Part shown: in pieces, positions 25,801 through 35,903 of the stretch
Numbering within the stretch: position 1 is the stretch's first letter
Layout of the letters: each line of letters opens with the position of its first letter
Position numbers and translations under genes: made by a program
Source of the DNA: Flammeovirga sp. OC4
GTDB lineage: Bacteria; Bacteroidota; Bacteroidia; Cytophagales; Flammeovirgaceae
Direction: 5' to 3'
DNA: 60,678 bases
Assembly (NCBI RefSeq): GCF_000812565.1
Contig: NZ_JTAM01000072.1
Coordinates: 1-60,678 of the forward strand
Notes under the pieces: generated by a model
What the model saw: the letters and a program-made list of their open reading frames with translations, nothing else
What the model was told of the DNA's origin: nothing
Databases searched by the model: none

Positions 25801-28764
25801 ATGAAAAAAGCAATTATGCTTATTTCTCTTCTTATGAGTATTTCCCTATTCTCATTTGGACAAGAGAGAACTGTATCTGGTGTAATCACAGATATAAACG
25901 GAGACCCTCTTCCGGGTGTAGCCGTAATCCTAAAAGGTACAACACAAGGATCTGTAACAAACATTGAAGGTAGTTACAAACTCGCAGTTACTGGTGAAAA
26001 CCCTACATTAGTGTATAAACTAGTAGGTTTTGTGGACGCTGAAAAAGTAGTTGGTTCCAACACTACTATTTCATTCTCAATGGAAGAAGATTTACAACAA
26101 CTAGACGAAGTAGTTGTAATTGGTTACGGTACTCAGCAAGATAAGTACATGACGCAGGTAGTAGACGTTGTAAGAGCTACAGATATTGAATCTATGCCAT
26201 TAACATCCACACAAGAACTTTTACAAGGTCAAGCAGCAGGTGTACAAATGGTTTCAACTTCAGGTGTAGCAGGATCTTCAGCAACTGTAAGAATTAGAGG
26301 AGCAGCTTCAATTGGTGCAGGAAACCAACCATTATACGTAGTAGATGGTGTACCGTTGAATGATGGTACTTATTCATTAACTAACGGAGCAGAGGCATTG
26401 AACCCAATTTCAGATATTAACCCGAATGATATTGAATCTGTATCTATCTTAAAAGATGCAGCTGCAGCAGCAATCTATGGTTCAAGAGGTGCAAATGGTG
26501 TAATCATCATCACAACAAAAAAAGGTCAATCAGGTAAAACAAATATTAACCTTGACTATTACACTGGTTGGTCAGAACCAACTAATATGGTAGACATGAT
26601 GAATGGTGAGCAGTTTGTTGAAATGAAGACAGAGCATGCTCGTGCTCAGGGAAATACTTTACCAACATACCCTGAAGATTCATTTGATTGGGTAAACAAT
26701 GCAATTAGAACAGGACGTGTATCATCATACAATTTATCAGCATCAGGAGGTAATGAGAAGACACAATTCTTTATGGGTGGTACTTATTTTGACCAGTCTA
26801 CTTTTACAATTGGTAACGAGTTCGAAAGATTAAACGGACGTTTAAACTTATCGCATAAAATTTCCGATGGAGTACAAGTAGGTACGAATATCTCACTTTC
26901 TAGATCAGTGAATGATAGAATTGATTCAGATAACTCTACTGCGGCTCCATTAACATCATCTTTATTAATGCCTCCTTACGAGTTGCCTTACAATGAAGAT
27001 GGTACATACAGAGATACAGGTTTTATTGAAAATATTATTGCTTTAGAAGAGTTAGCACAAAGTGAGCTAATCACAAATCGTATTATAGCAAATGCCTTCT
27101 TAAGTGTTGATTTGTACAAAGGTTTAACATTAAAAACTGATTTTGGTATAGATCTATTAAATACAGTAGAAACACAAAGAGATCCAGAATTTATTACGCC
27201 AGGGGGTACAGGTTATAAAAGAGATATCAAAGATAACAAATGGTTAAATACTACTACGTTATCTTATGGTAAAACAATTGGTAATCATACTTTTGAAGGT
27301 GTAGCTGGTCTTAGTTATGAAACTGCATCGCTTAAGGCTATAGCAGTTGGTGGATCTGGTTTTGTAAGTGACGCTCTTCCAAACGTTGGTTCAGCAGCTA
27401 ACCCTACAACAACTAGTGCAACAGGTTCTGATTGGGCTTTATACTCGCAATTTATCAGAGGTAGCTATAGATTTAAAGACAAATATTTATTTGAAGTATC
27501 AGCAAGAAGAGACGGATCTTCAAGATTTGGTGCTAACAAGAAATATGGCTTTTTCTGGGCGATATCAGGTGGATGGGTATTATCTGAAGAGGCATTCTTA
27601 AAAGAAGTGTCTTGGTTGAACAACCTTAAATTATCAGCTTCTTATGGTTTATCAGGTAATGATAGAATTGGTAGATACGATTACTTAGCGTTATATGAAG
27701 GAGGCCCTGATTCAGATTATAATGGTACTGCGGGCCTTAGACCTACCACACCTGCAAATCCAGACCTTGGTTGGGAATCATCAGGAATGTATGATTTAAC
27801 TTTAAATGCTTCAATGTTTAATTCTAGATTATCAGTAGAAGCTAGTATTTGGCAGAAAAATACAACTGAACTATTGTTAGATACACCACTTCCATTGACT
27901 ACAGGTTTTGCTACAAGAAGTGAAAACGCTGGTGAAATGATGAACAGAGGTTTGGATTTAACGATTTCAGGTGATATTATCAGATCAAAAGATTTTACTT
28001 GGACATCTAGCTTAAATGTTGGTTTCTTGAAAAACGAAATCACGTCATTACCAGGAGCTTCTAAAGATGCTGAAGGTAGAGGTTTTATCGCTGGTACATC
28101 TTCTCAAAGAGCTGTAGAAGGACATTCAGTGAATGAATTCTTCTTAATTCGTTACAAAGGTGTAAATTCTGAGACAGGTGATGCTGAGTGGTATACAAAA
28201 GATGGTGAAGTAACAACAACCCCTTCTGCTGATGATAGAGTAATGGTAGGTTCTGCTTTACCTGATTTTACAGGTGGTTTTAGAAATAATCTATCTTACA
28301 AAGGTTTTGATCTTACAGCCTTCTTTACATTCTCACAAGGTAATAAAATTTTCCACGGTGATATGAGATTCTCTGAAAACTTGGCTTCAGGTTTTAACAA
28401 GAGTACTGCAATTTTAAATTACTGGAAGCAACCAGGTGATAATGCTTATTTCCCAAGTTTATCTAGCCCAACGTCAAATTCATTTGCACAAAGATCTACA
28501 AAACAGTTGTCAGATGCTTCTTACATCAGATTAAGAACGTTATCTATTGGTTATTCTTTACCTGCTAGTGTATTGGATAAAATGAAGTATGTTTCTAGAG
28601 CAAGATTCTATGTACAAGGAACAAACTTATTGACAATCACAGCATATGAAGGTTGGGACCCTGAAGCAAATGGTTTTGGTAACGATCCATTGGCTCAAGG
28701 TGAAACATTCTTTACACCTCCACAACCTAAAACGATTCAAGTGGGTGTAAGCTTAGGCTTATAA
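25801..28764 (+). CDS. SusC/RagA-family TonB-linked outer-membrane protein (pair 3)
   Basis: A 987-residue transporter. Signal peptide ending near LFSFGQ (residue 21), carboxypeptidase-regulatory-like domain, 'LDEVVVIGYGTQQDKYMTQ' linker, plug with 'YVVDGVPLND' and 'ILKDAAAAAIYGSRGANGVI', and the barrel. It is the most canonical SusC of the four. Its SusD partner begins 45 bases downstream. Together with pair 2 it forms the inner, classical type of the A-B-B-A arrangement. Ligand unknown. Confidence 0.93.
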   Translation: MKKAIMLISLLMSISLFSFGQERTVSGVITDINGDPLPGVAVILKGTTQGSVTNIEGSYKLAVTGENPTLVYKLVGFVDAEKVVGSNTTISFSMEEDLQQLDEVVVIGYGTQQDKYMTQVVDVVRATDIESMPLTSTQELLQGQAAGVQMVSTSGVAGSSATVRIRGAASIGAGNQPLYVVDGVPLNDGTYSLTNGAEALNPISDINPNDIESVSILKDAAAAAIYGSRGANGVIIITTKKGQSGKTNINLDYYTGWSEPTNMVDMMNGEQFVEMKTEHARAQGNTLPTYPEDSFDWVNNAIRTGRVSSYNLSASGGNEKTQFFMGGTYFDQSTFTIGNEFERLNGRLNLSHKISDGVQVGTNISLSRSVNDRIDSDNSTAAPLTSSLLMPPYELPYNEDGTYRDTGFIENIIALEELAQSELITNRIIANAFLSVDLYKGLTLKTDFGIDLLNTVETQRDPEFITPGGTGYKRDIKDNKWLNTTTLSYGKTIGNHTFEGVAGLSYETASLKAIAVGGSGFVSDALPNVGSAANPTTTSATGSDWALYSQFIRGSYRFKDKYLFEVSARRDGSSRFGANKKYGFFWAISGGWVLSEEAFLKEVSWLNNLKLSASYGLSGNDRIGRYDYLALYEGGPDSDYNGTAGLRPTTPANPDLGWESSGMYDLTLNASMFNSRLSVEASIWQKNTTELLLDTPLPLTTGFATRSENAGEMMNRGLDLTISGDIIRSKDFTWTSSLNVGFLKNEITSLPGASKDAEGRGFIAGTSSQRAVEGHSVNEFFLIRYKGVNSETGDAEWYTKDGEVTTTPSADDRVMVGSALPDFTGGFRNNLSYKGFDLTAFFTFSQGNKIFHGDMRFSENLASGFNKSTAILNYWKQPGDNAYFPSLSSPTSNSFAQRSTKQLSDASYIRLRTLSIGYSLPASVLDKMKYVSRARFYVQGTNLLTITAYEGWDPEANGFGNDPLAQGETFFTPPQPKTIQVGVSLGL

Positions 28765-28809
28765 GAAGAAGATCAATTTTTGTAAACTGATACAATCAAA
28801 GAAATTAAA

Positions 28810-30222
28810 ATGAAACTAAATATAATAAAGACTTTTGCAATGCTATCTCTTGGTGTTGCAACCTTCTCATCATGTGATGATCGCTTGGACTTGTTGCCTC
28901 AAGATCAGATTGCAGCTGACTTAGCTTTCGTAGATGAAAGATCAGCTAGAGGTTCTCTGATGGGTGCTTACAGTAGAATGCAAGACTTGGAAGTTTTTGG
29001 GTCTATGCCGGCGGTAATTAATGAGTACATGTCTGATAATGTTAATTTTGCAGGTTCTTTTGTGACTTTGCAAGATATCAACAATTATGTGACAAGAGCA
29101 GATAATGGTACTGTTGAAGGTATTTGGAGAGATCACTACAGAGTATTTTTAGCAGCTAATGCTGTAATTGCTAATACTCCAAATGTTGAAGATATCGGCT
29201 TTACAGACGAAGAGAAAAATCAAGTGGTAGCGGAAGCTAAATTTGTAAGAGCAATTACTTATTTCCAATTGGTTAACTTATTTGCTCATACTTATACTTT
29301 TGATAATGGAGCAGGTTTAGGAGTTCCAGTTGTTACTGAACCTTTTACAGGAGAAGTTACATTACCTGCAAGATCTACAGTAGCTGAAGTATATGCACAG
29401 ATTATCAAAGATTTAGATGAAGCAAGTACATACTTATCTACATCTACTGATCCTCAGTTAGCTACATTAGGAGCTGCTGATGCCTTAAGATCTCGTGTGT
29501 ACTTATACATGGGTGATTGGGCTAAAGCAAATCAATATGCTGATGCTGTAATTGCAAACAAAGGATATGTTTTAGCAACAGATTTTACGTTCTTTGGCGA
29601 TAAAAACACTGCAGAGCACATCTTCAACTTACAAAATTCTGCTACTGATAACGGTGCTACCGGTTCTGGTGGATGGGCTTCTTATTACAATGCAGCTACA
29701 GATGGAGGTAGAGGAGATGCTCCGATCGCTCAAGCTTTCATTGATGCATATGACGCAACGGATTTAAGATATACAAGTCTTATTCAAGAAGATAAAGTAG
29801 ATGCACAAGGACAGCCAGCAACATTTACTGCTAAATTCCCTGATGGTGTAACGGATGCTGATAATGCACCTTTATTAAGATTAACGGAAGTTCATTTAAA
29901 TAAAGCTGAAGCATTAGCAGAATTGAATGGAGTAAACCAAGCTTCTCTTGATATTATCAATGATTTAAGAGAGAGAGCAGGTTTGTCATTGTTAGCACTT
30001 TCTGATTTTGCAGACAAGGCTGCGTTTATTGATGCAATCTTAGAAGAAAGAAGAAAAGAGTTAGCTTTTGAAGGTCACCGTAGACCAGACTTATTAAGAA
30101 AAGGAAAAGATTTAAGAGCTGGTAACCCTGATGCAGCTTACGGTGCTAACAAAACAATTTTACCAATTCCTCAAGATGAAATGGATATTAATCCTAGCTT
30201 GGTGCAGAATGATGGTTATTAA
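28810..30222 (+). CDS. SusD/RagB-family lipoprotein (pair 3)
   Basis: A 470-residue lipoprotein with 'FSSCD' lipobox (Cys at about 22). It has the classical SusD features 'NQVVAEAKFVRAITYFQLVN', 'DALRSRVYLYMGDWAKANQYAD' (TPR) and, at the C-terminus, 'ILEERRKELAFEGHRRPDLLR' and 'ILPIPQDEMDINPSLVQNDGY'. It partners the SusC upstream and is followed by a long hairpin terminator. Confidence 0.92.
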   Translation: MKLNIIKTFAMLSLGVATFSSCDDRLDLLPQDQIAADLAFVDERSARGSLMGAYSRMQDLEVFGSMPAVINEYMSDNVNFAGSFVTLQDINNYVTRADNGTVEGIWRDHYRVFLAANAVIANTPNVEDIGFTDEEKNQVVAEAKFVRAITYFQLVNLFAHTYTFDNGAGLGVPVVTEPFTGEVTLPARSTVAEVYAQIIKDLDEASTYLSTSTDPQLATLGAADALRSRVYLYMGDWAKANQYADAVIANKGYVLATDFTFFGDKNTAEHIFNLQNSATDNGATGSGGWASYYNAATDGGRGDAPIAQAFIDAYDATDLRYTSLIQEDKVDAQGQPATFTAKFPDGVTDADNAPLLRLTEVHLNKAEALAELNGVNQASLDIINDLRERAGLSLLALSDFADKAAFIDAILEERRKELAFEGHRRPDLLRKGKDLRAGNPDAAYGANKTILPIPQDEMDINPSLVQNDGY

Positions 30223-30281
30223 TAGATAAATGGAAGTACAAAGTCAACGTTAAAAGCGTTGGTAAATAGACTTTCTTACTC

Positions 30282-30320
30282 GAAGGGGTTGTTTCAAAAT
30301 TTGAGACAACCCCTTCTTTG
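30282..30320 (+). terminator. Terminator after SusD pair 3
   Basis: GAAGGGGTTGTTTCA (30282-30296) pairs with TGAGACAACCCCTTC (30302-30316) with one G-U pair, followed by TTTG. Confidence 0.82.
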
Positions 30321-30849
30321 TCGGAGAATAATTTCCGCACTCATTTTTTACGTTATAAATAGAATTATCAACACTATTAGCTATAAAAGTTAATTATACC
30401 TAATTGAATTTGATCTATTTTTTTTAAGAAAAAACCTAAAAAATAAATTTTATATCAAAATTGTATAATTTTCATCTTTATTGTTGTTTTTCATAGGTAT
30501 TCATTGTAATATTTCTATAAATTATTTTGTTTAATCATATTGTTATGTTAAAAAACATAAATATTTTTGTAACATATATTTAGAAAAAAGAAGTTAATGT
30601 TATACATTAGCGGCATGGTAATTAGAAAAATAGCTAATTATCACATCAATCAACTTTCCAATTTCAATTTATTTTTAAACTAATTTTATACTATGATCAA
30701 GCTTACTTTTTTATTCGTTCAACTTTTAAAACCGTAAATTTTAAAATCAATTTCCATTATCTCAGAAAGATAATTTTAGAGTTAACTTTTTAGGCTACTC
30801 AATCTAGGTCTAATTCAAACTTTTTAAGTTCCAATTCAATTATTTTATT
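30321..30849. promoter_or_regulatory. Upstream region and leader of SusC pair 4, with two small palindromes
   Basis: About 530 AT-rich bases. Two perfect palindromes may be operators: TTATGTT-N4-AACATAA (30543-30560) and TAATGT-TAT-ACATTA (30595-30609). TATATTTA at 30575-30582, between them, resembles a -7 element. Close to the gene is 'CTTTTTAGGCTACT' (30786-30799) and 'TTTTTAAGTTCCAATTCAAT' (30821-30840), related to the leaders of pairs 2 and 3. Confidence 0.5.
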
Positions 30850-33800
30850 ATGAAAAAAACACTATTATTAGTGTCTCTTATGCTGTCAGTAGTATTTGCT
30901 GCACTAGCACAGGAGAGAACAGTGTCTGGTGTAATTAAAGATCCTACAGGGGAGACTTTGCCGGGTGTAGCTGTTATTGTAAAAAGTACTACTCAAGGTA
31001 CTGTTACTGGTATTGACGGATCCTACCGTCTAATGGTATCTGGTGAAAATCCAATTTTAGTTTTCAAATTAGTAGGTTACAAAACGCAAGAGGTAGCAGT
31101 AGGAGCTCAATCAACAATCTCAATTTCTCTTGAAGAAGATGTAGAACAACTTGATGAAGTTGTTGTAACAGCATTGAACGTTACAAGAGAAAAAGCTTCT
31201 TTAGGCTATGCAACTCAAACTGTTAAAGGTGAGGATGTAGCAACTGTAAAAGAGGCTAACTTTGTAAACTCATTATCAGGTAAAGTAGCTGGTGTTCAAA
31301 TCAGAACAAACAACAACTTTGGTGGATCTACGAACGTTGTGATTCGTGGTACTACTTCGATTACTGGTAATAACCAACCTTTATTCGTAGTTGACGGTGT
31401 GCCGATTGACAACAGTACTGGAAACACTTCAACTCAACAAGGTGGTGGCCGTGGTTATGACTATGGTAACGCAGCTTCAGATATTAACCCTGAAGATATT
31501 GAGTCAATGAACGTATTAAAAGGTGCAGCTGCAACTGCTCTTTATGGTTCAAGAGCATCAAACGGTGCAATTGTTATTACGACTAAAAAAGGTTCAAAAA
31601 GAAAAGGTATCGGTGTAAACATCTCAAGTGGTGTTACAGTAGGTAAAATTTTAAAGAGTACATTCACTGAGTACCAAAATCAATATGGTGCGGGTTACGG
31701 TCCTTACTATGGTTCTACAGGATATTTCTTAGATGATGATGTGAACGGTGACGGTAACTTAGACTTTGTAGTTCCAACTACAGAAGATGGTTCTTACGGT
31801 GCAAAATTTGACCCAAGCTTAAATGTTTATCACTGGGATTCATTCGTAAAAGCTTCAGAAAACTACGGGAAAGCTTATGCTTGGACGGCTGGAGCAACTA
31901 CACCAGTAGATTTCTTCGAAACTTCATATACTTTCAATAATAGTATTTCATTAGAGGGTGGTAATGAATCAAGTACTTTCAGATTAGGCTATACAAACTA
32001 CCAATCTACAGGTATCTTACCTAACAGTGAAATGAAGAAAGATATCTTCTCTTTGACTGGTACAACAAAATTACATGAGAAATTAGAGGCGTCTGCAAGT
32101 GTGAACGTTAACATGAACTCGACTACAGGTCGTAACTCTACTGGTTACTCAGATAACTTAATGTCTCAATTTAGACAATGGTGGCAAACAAACGTTGATG
32201 TAAAATCTTTAGAGAATCTTTACCATTCAACGAATAGAAATATTACTTGGAACGCAGCAGATTACTATGATCCTGAAACTCCAATCTATTGGGATAACCC
32301 TTATTGGACTCGTTTCCAAAACTACCAAACTGACTCAAGAAACAGAGTCTATGGTAACGCATCACTTAACTATAAGCCAAACCAATGGTTAAGCGTATTA
32401 GGTCGTGCAACTATGGATCAATACACTGAATTAAGAGAGGAAAGAAGAGCAGTAGGTTCAATAGCTACACCATTTGGTGTTGCAAACAACGATGAGAAAT
32501 CAGGATATTCAAGATTAGAAAGAAATGTAAGCGAGTTTAACTACGACTTAATGTTAACAGCGAACAAGTATTTCAATGATGACTTCTCTTTATTTGCTTT
32601 ATTAGGTTCAAACATTCGTGTGCAAAACTTCGAAAGTGTTAATTCTTCTACAAATGGTGGTTTAGCAGTACCAGGTATTTATGCATTAAGCAACTCAGTA
32701 TTACCTTTATTAAACCCAATTGAGAATAAAACAGAAAAGCAAGTTTACGGTATCTTTACAAATGTAAGTGTAGGTTATAAAAACATGTTATACTTAGACT
32801 TAACAGCAAGAAATGATATTTCATCAGCTCTACCAACTTCTAACAATTCATACTTATACGGTTCAGTTGCAGGTTCATATGTCTTCACTGAAATGTTAAA
32901 GACAGATTGGTTAAACTTTGGTAAATTCAGAGCTTCATATGGTAAAGTAGGTAATGATACTGACCCTAACAGAACTTCAGATTTCTACTACAGAAATGAT
33001 AACTTTGGTAGCTCAATCATTTATACATTACCAACAAGAAAGAATAACCAAGAGTTAAAACCAGAAGAAACTTACAGTTTTGAAACTGGTATTGAATTGT
33101 CGGCTTTAGATAACAGAATTGGTTTAGATGTAGCTTACTACAAAATGAACTCATTCAATCAAATTTTCAACGTATCTACTTCAAGAGCAACAGGTTATAC
33201 AAGTAAGTTCATCAACGGTGGTGAGATTGAAAACAGAGGTTGGGAAATTGCTTTAAAAGGTACTCCGATCGTGAAAGGTGGATTCAAATGGGATGTTGCT
33301 GTAAACTGGTCTAGAAACAGAAACGAAGTAATCTCATTAGTTGATGATGTTGACAACTTAGTAATCAGATCTTTCCAAGGTGGTATCAGTGCTAACGCAA
33401 CTGTAGGTCAACCATACGGTATCTTAAGAGGTACAGGTTATACTTACCACGAAAACGGTGAGAAAATCGTTGATGCAAACGGTTACTACAAAGCGACTGC
33501 TGATCAAGTTATTGGTGATCCAAACCCAGATTGGAATGGTGGTTTAACAAACACATTCTCATATAAAGGAGTAAGATTAAGCTTCTTATTAGATATGCAA
33601 AAAGGTGGAGATGTTTATTCACTTGATATGCACTATGGTCAGGGTACTGGTATCACAGCTAACACTGCTGGATTAAATGACCTTGGTAACCCTGTAAGAA
33701 ACTCATTAGAAGATGGTGGTGGCGTTCTTAACCCAGGCGTTCAAGAAGATGGTACTCCTAACACAGTAAGAGCTAGAGCTGATTACTATGGTGGTGCTTT

Positions 33801-34089
33801 CTACTGGGGTAATGGTGACAGAAACCCAGGTGAGATGACAGTTTACGATGCAACTTACGTGAAATTAAGAGAATTGTCAGTATCATATACTTTACCTAAG
33901 AAATTAGTAAGCTCATGGGCACAAAACGTAACAGTATCATTTGTAGGTAGAAACTTAGCGATTCTATACAAAAATACTCCTTACTTTGACCCTGAATCAG
34001 GTTTATCAGCTGGTAACGCACAAGGTTATGTATCAGGTGCATACCCAACAACTGCAACATACGGTTTCAAGTTAGACCTTTCTTTCTAA
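30850..34089 (+). CDS. SusC/RagA-family TonB-linked outer-membrane protein (pair 4)
   Basis: A 1079-residue transporter, the longest of the four. Signal peptide to about residue 20 (AALAQ), carboxypeptidase-regulatory-like domain, 'LDEVVVTALNVTREKASLGYA' region, plug with 'FVVDGVPIDN' and 'VLKGAAATALYGSRASNGAI', then a barrel ending in FKLDLSF. The linker and the 21-base gap to its SusD are the same type as in pair 1. Its N-terminal domain is very close to that of pair 3, so the signal and regulatory domain may have been exchanged between paralogues. Ligand unknown. Confidence 0.93.
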   Translation: MKKTLLLVSLMLSVVFAALAQERTVSGVIKDPTGETLPGVAVIVKSTTQGTVTGIDGSYRLMVSGENPILVFKLVGYKTQEVAVGAQSTISISLEEDVEQLDEVVVTALNVTREKASLGYATQTVKGEDVATVKEANFVNSLSGKVAGVQIRTNNNFGGSTNVVIRGTTSITGNNQPLFVVDGVPIDNSTGNTSTQQGGGRGYDYGNAASDINPEDIESMNVLKGAAATALYGSRASNGAIVITTKKGSKRKGIGVNISSGVTVGKILKSTFTEYQNQYGAGYGPYYGSTGYFLDDDVNGDGNLDFVVPTTEDGSYGAKFDPSLNVYHWDSFVKASENYGKAYAWTAGATTPVDFFETSYTFNNSISLEGGNESSTFRLGYTNYQSTGILPNSEMKKDIFSLTGTTKLHEKLEASASVNVNMNSTTGRNSTGYSDNLMSQFRQWWQTNVDVKSLENLYHSTNRNITWNAADYYDPETPIYWDNPYWTRFQNYQTDSRNRVYGNASLNYKPNQWLSVLGRATMDQYTELREERRAVGSIATPFGVANNDEKSGYSRLERNVSEFNYDLMLTANKYFNDDFSLFALLGSNIRVQNFESVNSSTNGGLAVPGIYALSNSVLPLLNPIENKTEKQVYGIFTNVSVGYKNMLYLDLTARNDISSALPTSNNSYLYGSVAGSYVFTEMLKTDWLNFGKFRASYGKVGNDTDPNRTSDFYYRNDNFGSSIIYTLPTRKNNQELKPEETYSFETGIELSALDNRIGLDVAYYKMNSFNQIFNVSTSRATGYTSKFINGGEIENRGWEIALKGTPIVKGGFKWDVAVNWSRNRNEVISLVDDVDNLVIRSFQGGISANATVGQPYGILRGTGYTYHENGEKIVDANGYYKATADQVIGDPNPDWNGGLTNTFSYKGVRLSFLLDMQKGGDVYSLDMHYGQGTGITANTAGLNDLGNPVRNSLEDGGGVLNPGVQEDGTPNTVRARADYYGGAFYWGNGDRNPGEMTVYDATYVKLRELSVSYTLPKKLVSSWAQNVTVSFVGRNLAILYKNTPYFDPESGLSAGNAQGYVSGAYPTTATYGFKLDLSF

Positions 34090-34110
34090 TCTACTAATTG
34101 ACAAAAAACA

Positions 34111-35739
34111 ATGAAAAAAATAATTTTATCCTTATTAGTCGCTGGTTCATTAGTGAGCTGTAGTGATAATAAGTTTGAGGAGATTAACACACCTGTTAAG
34201 AACCCAGCGGAAGTACCAGGTTACGCTCTTTTTACAAATGGAGCAAGAGAGATGTTTGATATGATGGTTAACACAAGTGTAAACCAAAATCCATTCAGAT
34301 TGTACTCTCAGTATTGGGCACAAACTACTTACCCTGAGGAAAGCCAGTACCAAATGGTACCTCGTCAAATTCCAGATAGTTACTGGGCAAATGGTTATGT
34401 GAATGTTTTAAATAACTTGACACAAGCTAAAAAAGTTACAGAGCCATTATTGGAAGATGTAAGTGTTAATCAAGAAGAGATTAAAAACCAATTGGCGGTT
34501 ATCGATATTTGTATCGCATATACTTATTTATCGTTAGTAGATGCTTTTGGTAATATTCCTTACACAGATGCACTTAACATTGATATCTTAACACCTAAAT
34601 ACGACGATGCAGCAAGTGTTTATGATGCAATGATCGAGGTGCTTAATGGTTCAATTGCTAATATTACTGATGGAACTGCAGCTTTTTCTGCTGTTCAAGA
34701 TCCAATTTACAGAGGAGACGCTACAGCTTGGAAAACTTTTGCTTACACTTTAAAGTTCAAAGTAGGTGTAATGCTTTTAGATGCTGATCCAGCAAAAGCA
34801 GCTACTTTAATTTCTGAGTCTAAAGATCATATCTTTACAAGTAATGCAGACAATGCATCAATTGAGTACTCTAGTACATCACCAAGTACAAACCCAGTTT
34901 GGGAAGCTTTAGTACAAAGTGGTCGTAAGGATTACATTATTGCAAATACAGTAGCAAATAAGCTAAATGATTTAAATGACCCAAGGTTATTTGTATTTGC
35001 ACAAGATCCTATTGCATTCCCTTTCAGAACGGAAGAAGATGGTGCAGGTGAAACTGTAAAGAAAGACTCTGTATTCTCAGCTGACGATGTAGTTGGTAAG
35101 GTACTAGTTTATGAAGCTGTAGACGGTTCAGATTCAGTTGTATATAAAAAAGCACCATTTACTGTTACGGTAGAAGAAGAAAAGAAAGGTGTAAGTTTAA
35201 TTGAAGGTGGTGTTTATGGTACTGCCAATTCTTACTCTAGTTTCTCTCATATTGGTAAGGCATTCTATGAGCCAGATTTGCCAGGTATAATTTTAAGTTA
35301 CTCAGAAATTGAATTCTTTAAAGCTGAATTAGCAGAAAGAGGTGTTGCAGGTTATAGTGCTGCTGATGCTGAAATGTACTACAACAATGGTATTACTGCA
35401 TCTTTAGCGGAGTGGGGAATCACTGATGCAACTGTAGTTGCTGATTACTTAGCTCATCCACAAGTAGCTTATGCAACAGCTGAAGGTGATTGGAAACAAA
35501 AAATTGGTTCGCAATTATGGTTAGCTTTATATAACAGAGGTTTTGAAGGGTGGACATCATGGAGAAGACTTGACTTTGAAGGTTTCGTAGCACCTCCAGG
35601 TTTATCTTTATCTGATATTCCTACAAGATTTATCTACCCAATTCAAGAAGGTACATTGAATGGAGCAAATAAATCATCAGCAGCTTCAGCAATTGGAGGT
35701 GACGAAAAAACAACAAAACTATTTTGGGATAAAAACTAA
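34111..35739 (+). CDS. SusD/RagB-family nutrient-binding lipoprotein (pair 4, SusD-like_2 type)
   Basis: A 542-residue lipoprotein, lipobox 'LVSCS' with Cys at about 17. 'FEEINTPVKNPAEVPGYALF' and 'YWAQTTYPEESQY' match the SusD-like_2 (PF12771) subgroup, as in pair 1 and unlike pairs 2 and 3. It contains an insertion of about 40 residues around 310-350 relative to pair 1. It is the ligand-binding lid for the SusC upstream. Confidence 0.9.
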   Translation: MKKIILSLLVAGSLVSCSDNKFEEINTPVKNPAEVPGYALFTNGAREMFDMMVNTSVNQNPFRLYSQYWAQTTYPEESQYQMVPRQIPDSYWANGYVNVLNNLTQAKKVTEPLLEDVSVNQEEIKNQLAVIDICIAYTYLSLVDAFGNIPYTDALNIDILTPKYDDAASVYDAMIEVLNGSIANITDGTAAFSAVQDPIYRGDATAWKTFAYTLKFKVGVMLLDADPAKAATLISESKDHIFTSNADNASIEYSSTSPSTNPVWEALVQSGRKDYIIANTVANKLNDLNDPRLFVFAQDPIAFPFRTEEDGAGETVKKDSVFSADDVVGKVLVYEAVDGSDSVVYKKAPFTVTVEEEKKGVSLIEGGVYGTANSYSSFSHIGKAFYEPDLPGIILSYSEIEFFKAELAERGVAGYSAADAEMYYNNGITASLAEWGITDATVVADYLAHPQVAYATAEGDWKQKIGSQLWLALYNRGFEGWTSWRRLDFEGFVAPPGLSLSDIPTRFIYPIQEGTLNGANKSSAASAIGGDEKTTKLFWDKN

Positions 35740-35761
35740 TTTAGTTTGACAGATAATAAAG

Positions 35762-35799
35762 AAAAAAGGTTACTCTTCTTGAAGGGTGACCTTTTTTCG
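35762..35799 (+). terminator. Intrinsic terminator after SusD pair 4
   Basis: AAAAAAGGTTAC (35762-35773) pairs with GTGACCTTTTTT (35786-35797), one wobble; the 3' arm is the T run. Confidence 0.88.
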
Positions 35800-35859
35800 T
35801 TTCCTATGTAGAGAGTGGAAATAAATGATTCATTATTATCACTTTTCAATAAAAAACAG

Positions 35860-35867
35860 CATCTTTG
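35860..35867 (+). promoter_or_regulatory. Candidate -7 element for guaA
   Basis: CATCTTTG followed by CAC differs from TAnnTTTG at one position and lies 37 bases before the guaA ATG. No clear -33 element is present. Confidence 0.4.
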
Positions 35868-35903
35868 CACGATCAAAAATAATCTCTGAATACAACCTTT
35901 GTT

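Noticed and set aside
15277-35739. Repeated blocks within the SusC region as a CRISPR array or recent tandem duplication
   Set aside because: There are no short regularly spaced repeats; similarity between the SusC genes is at protein-domain level and strongest in the N-terminal region.
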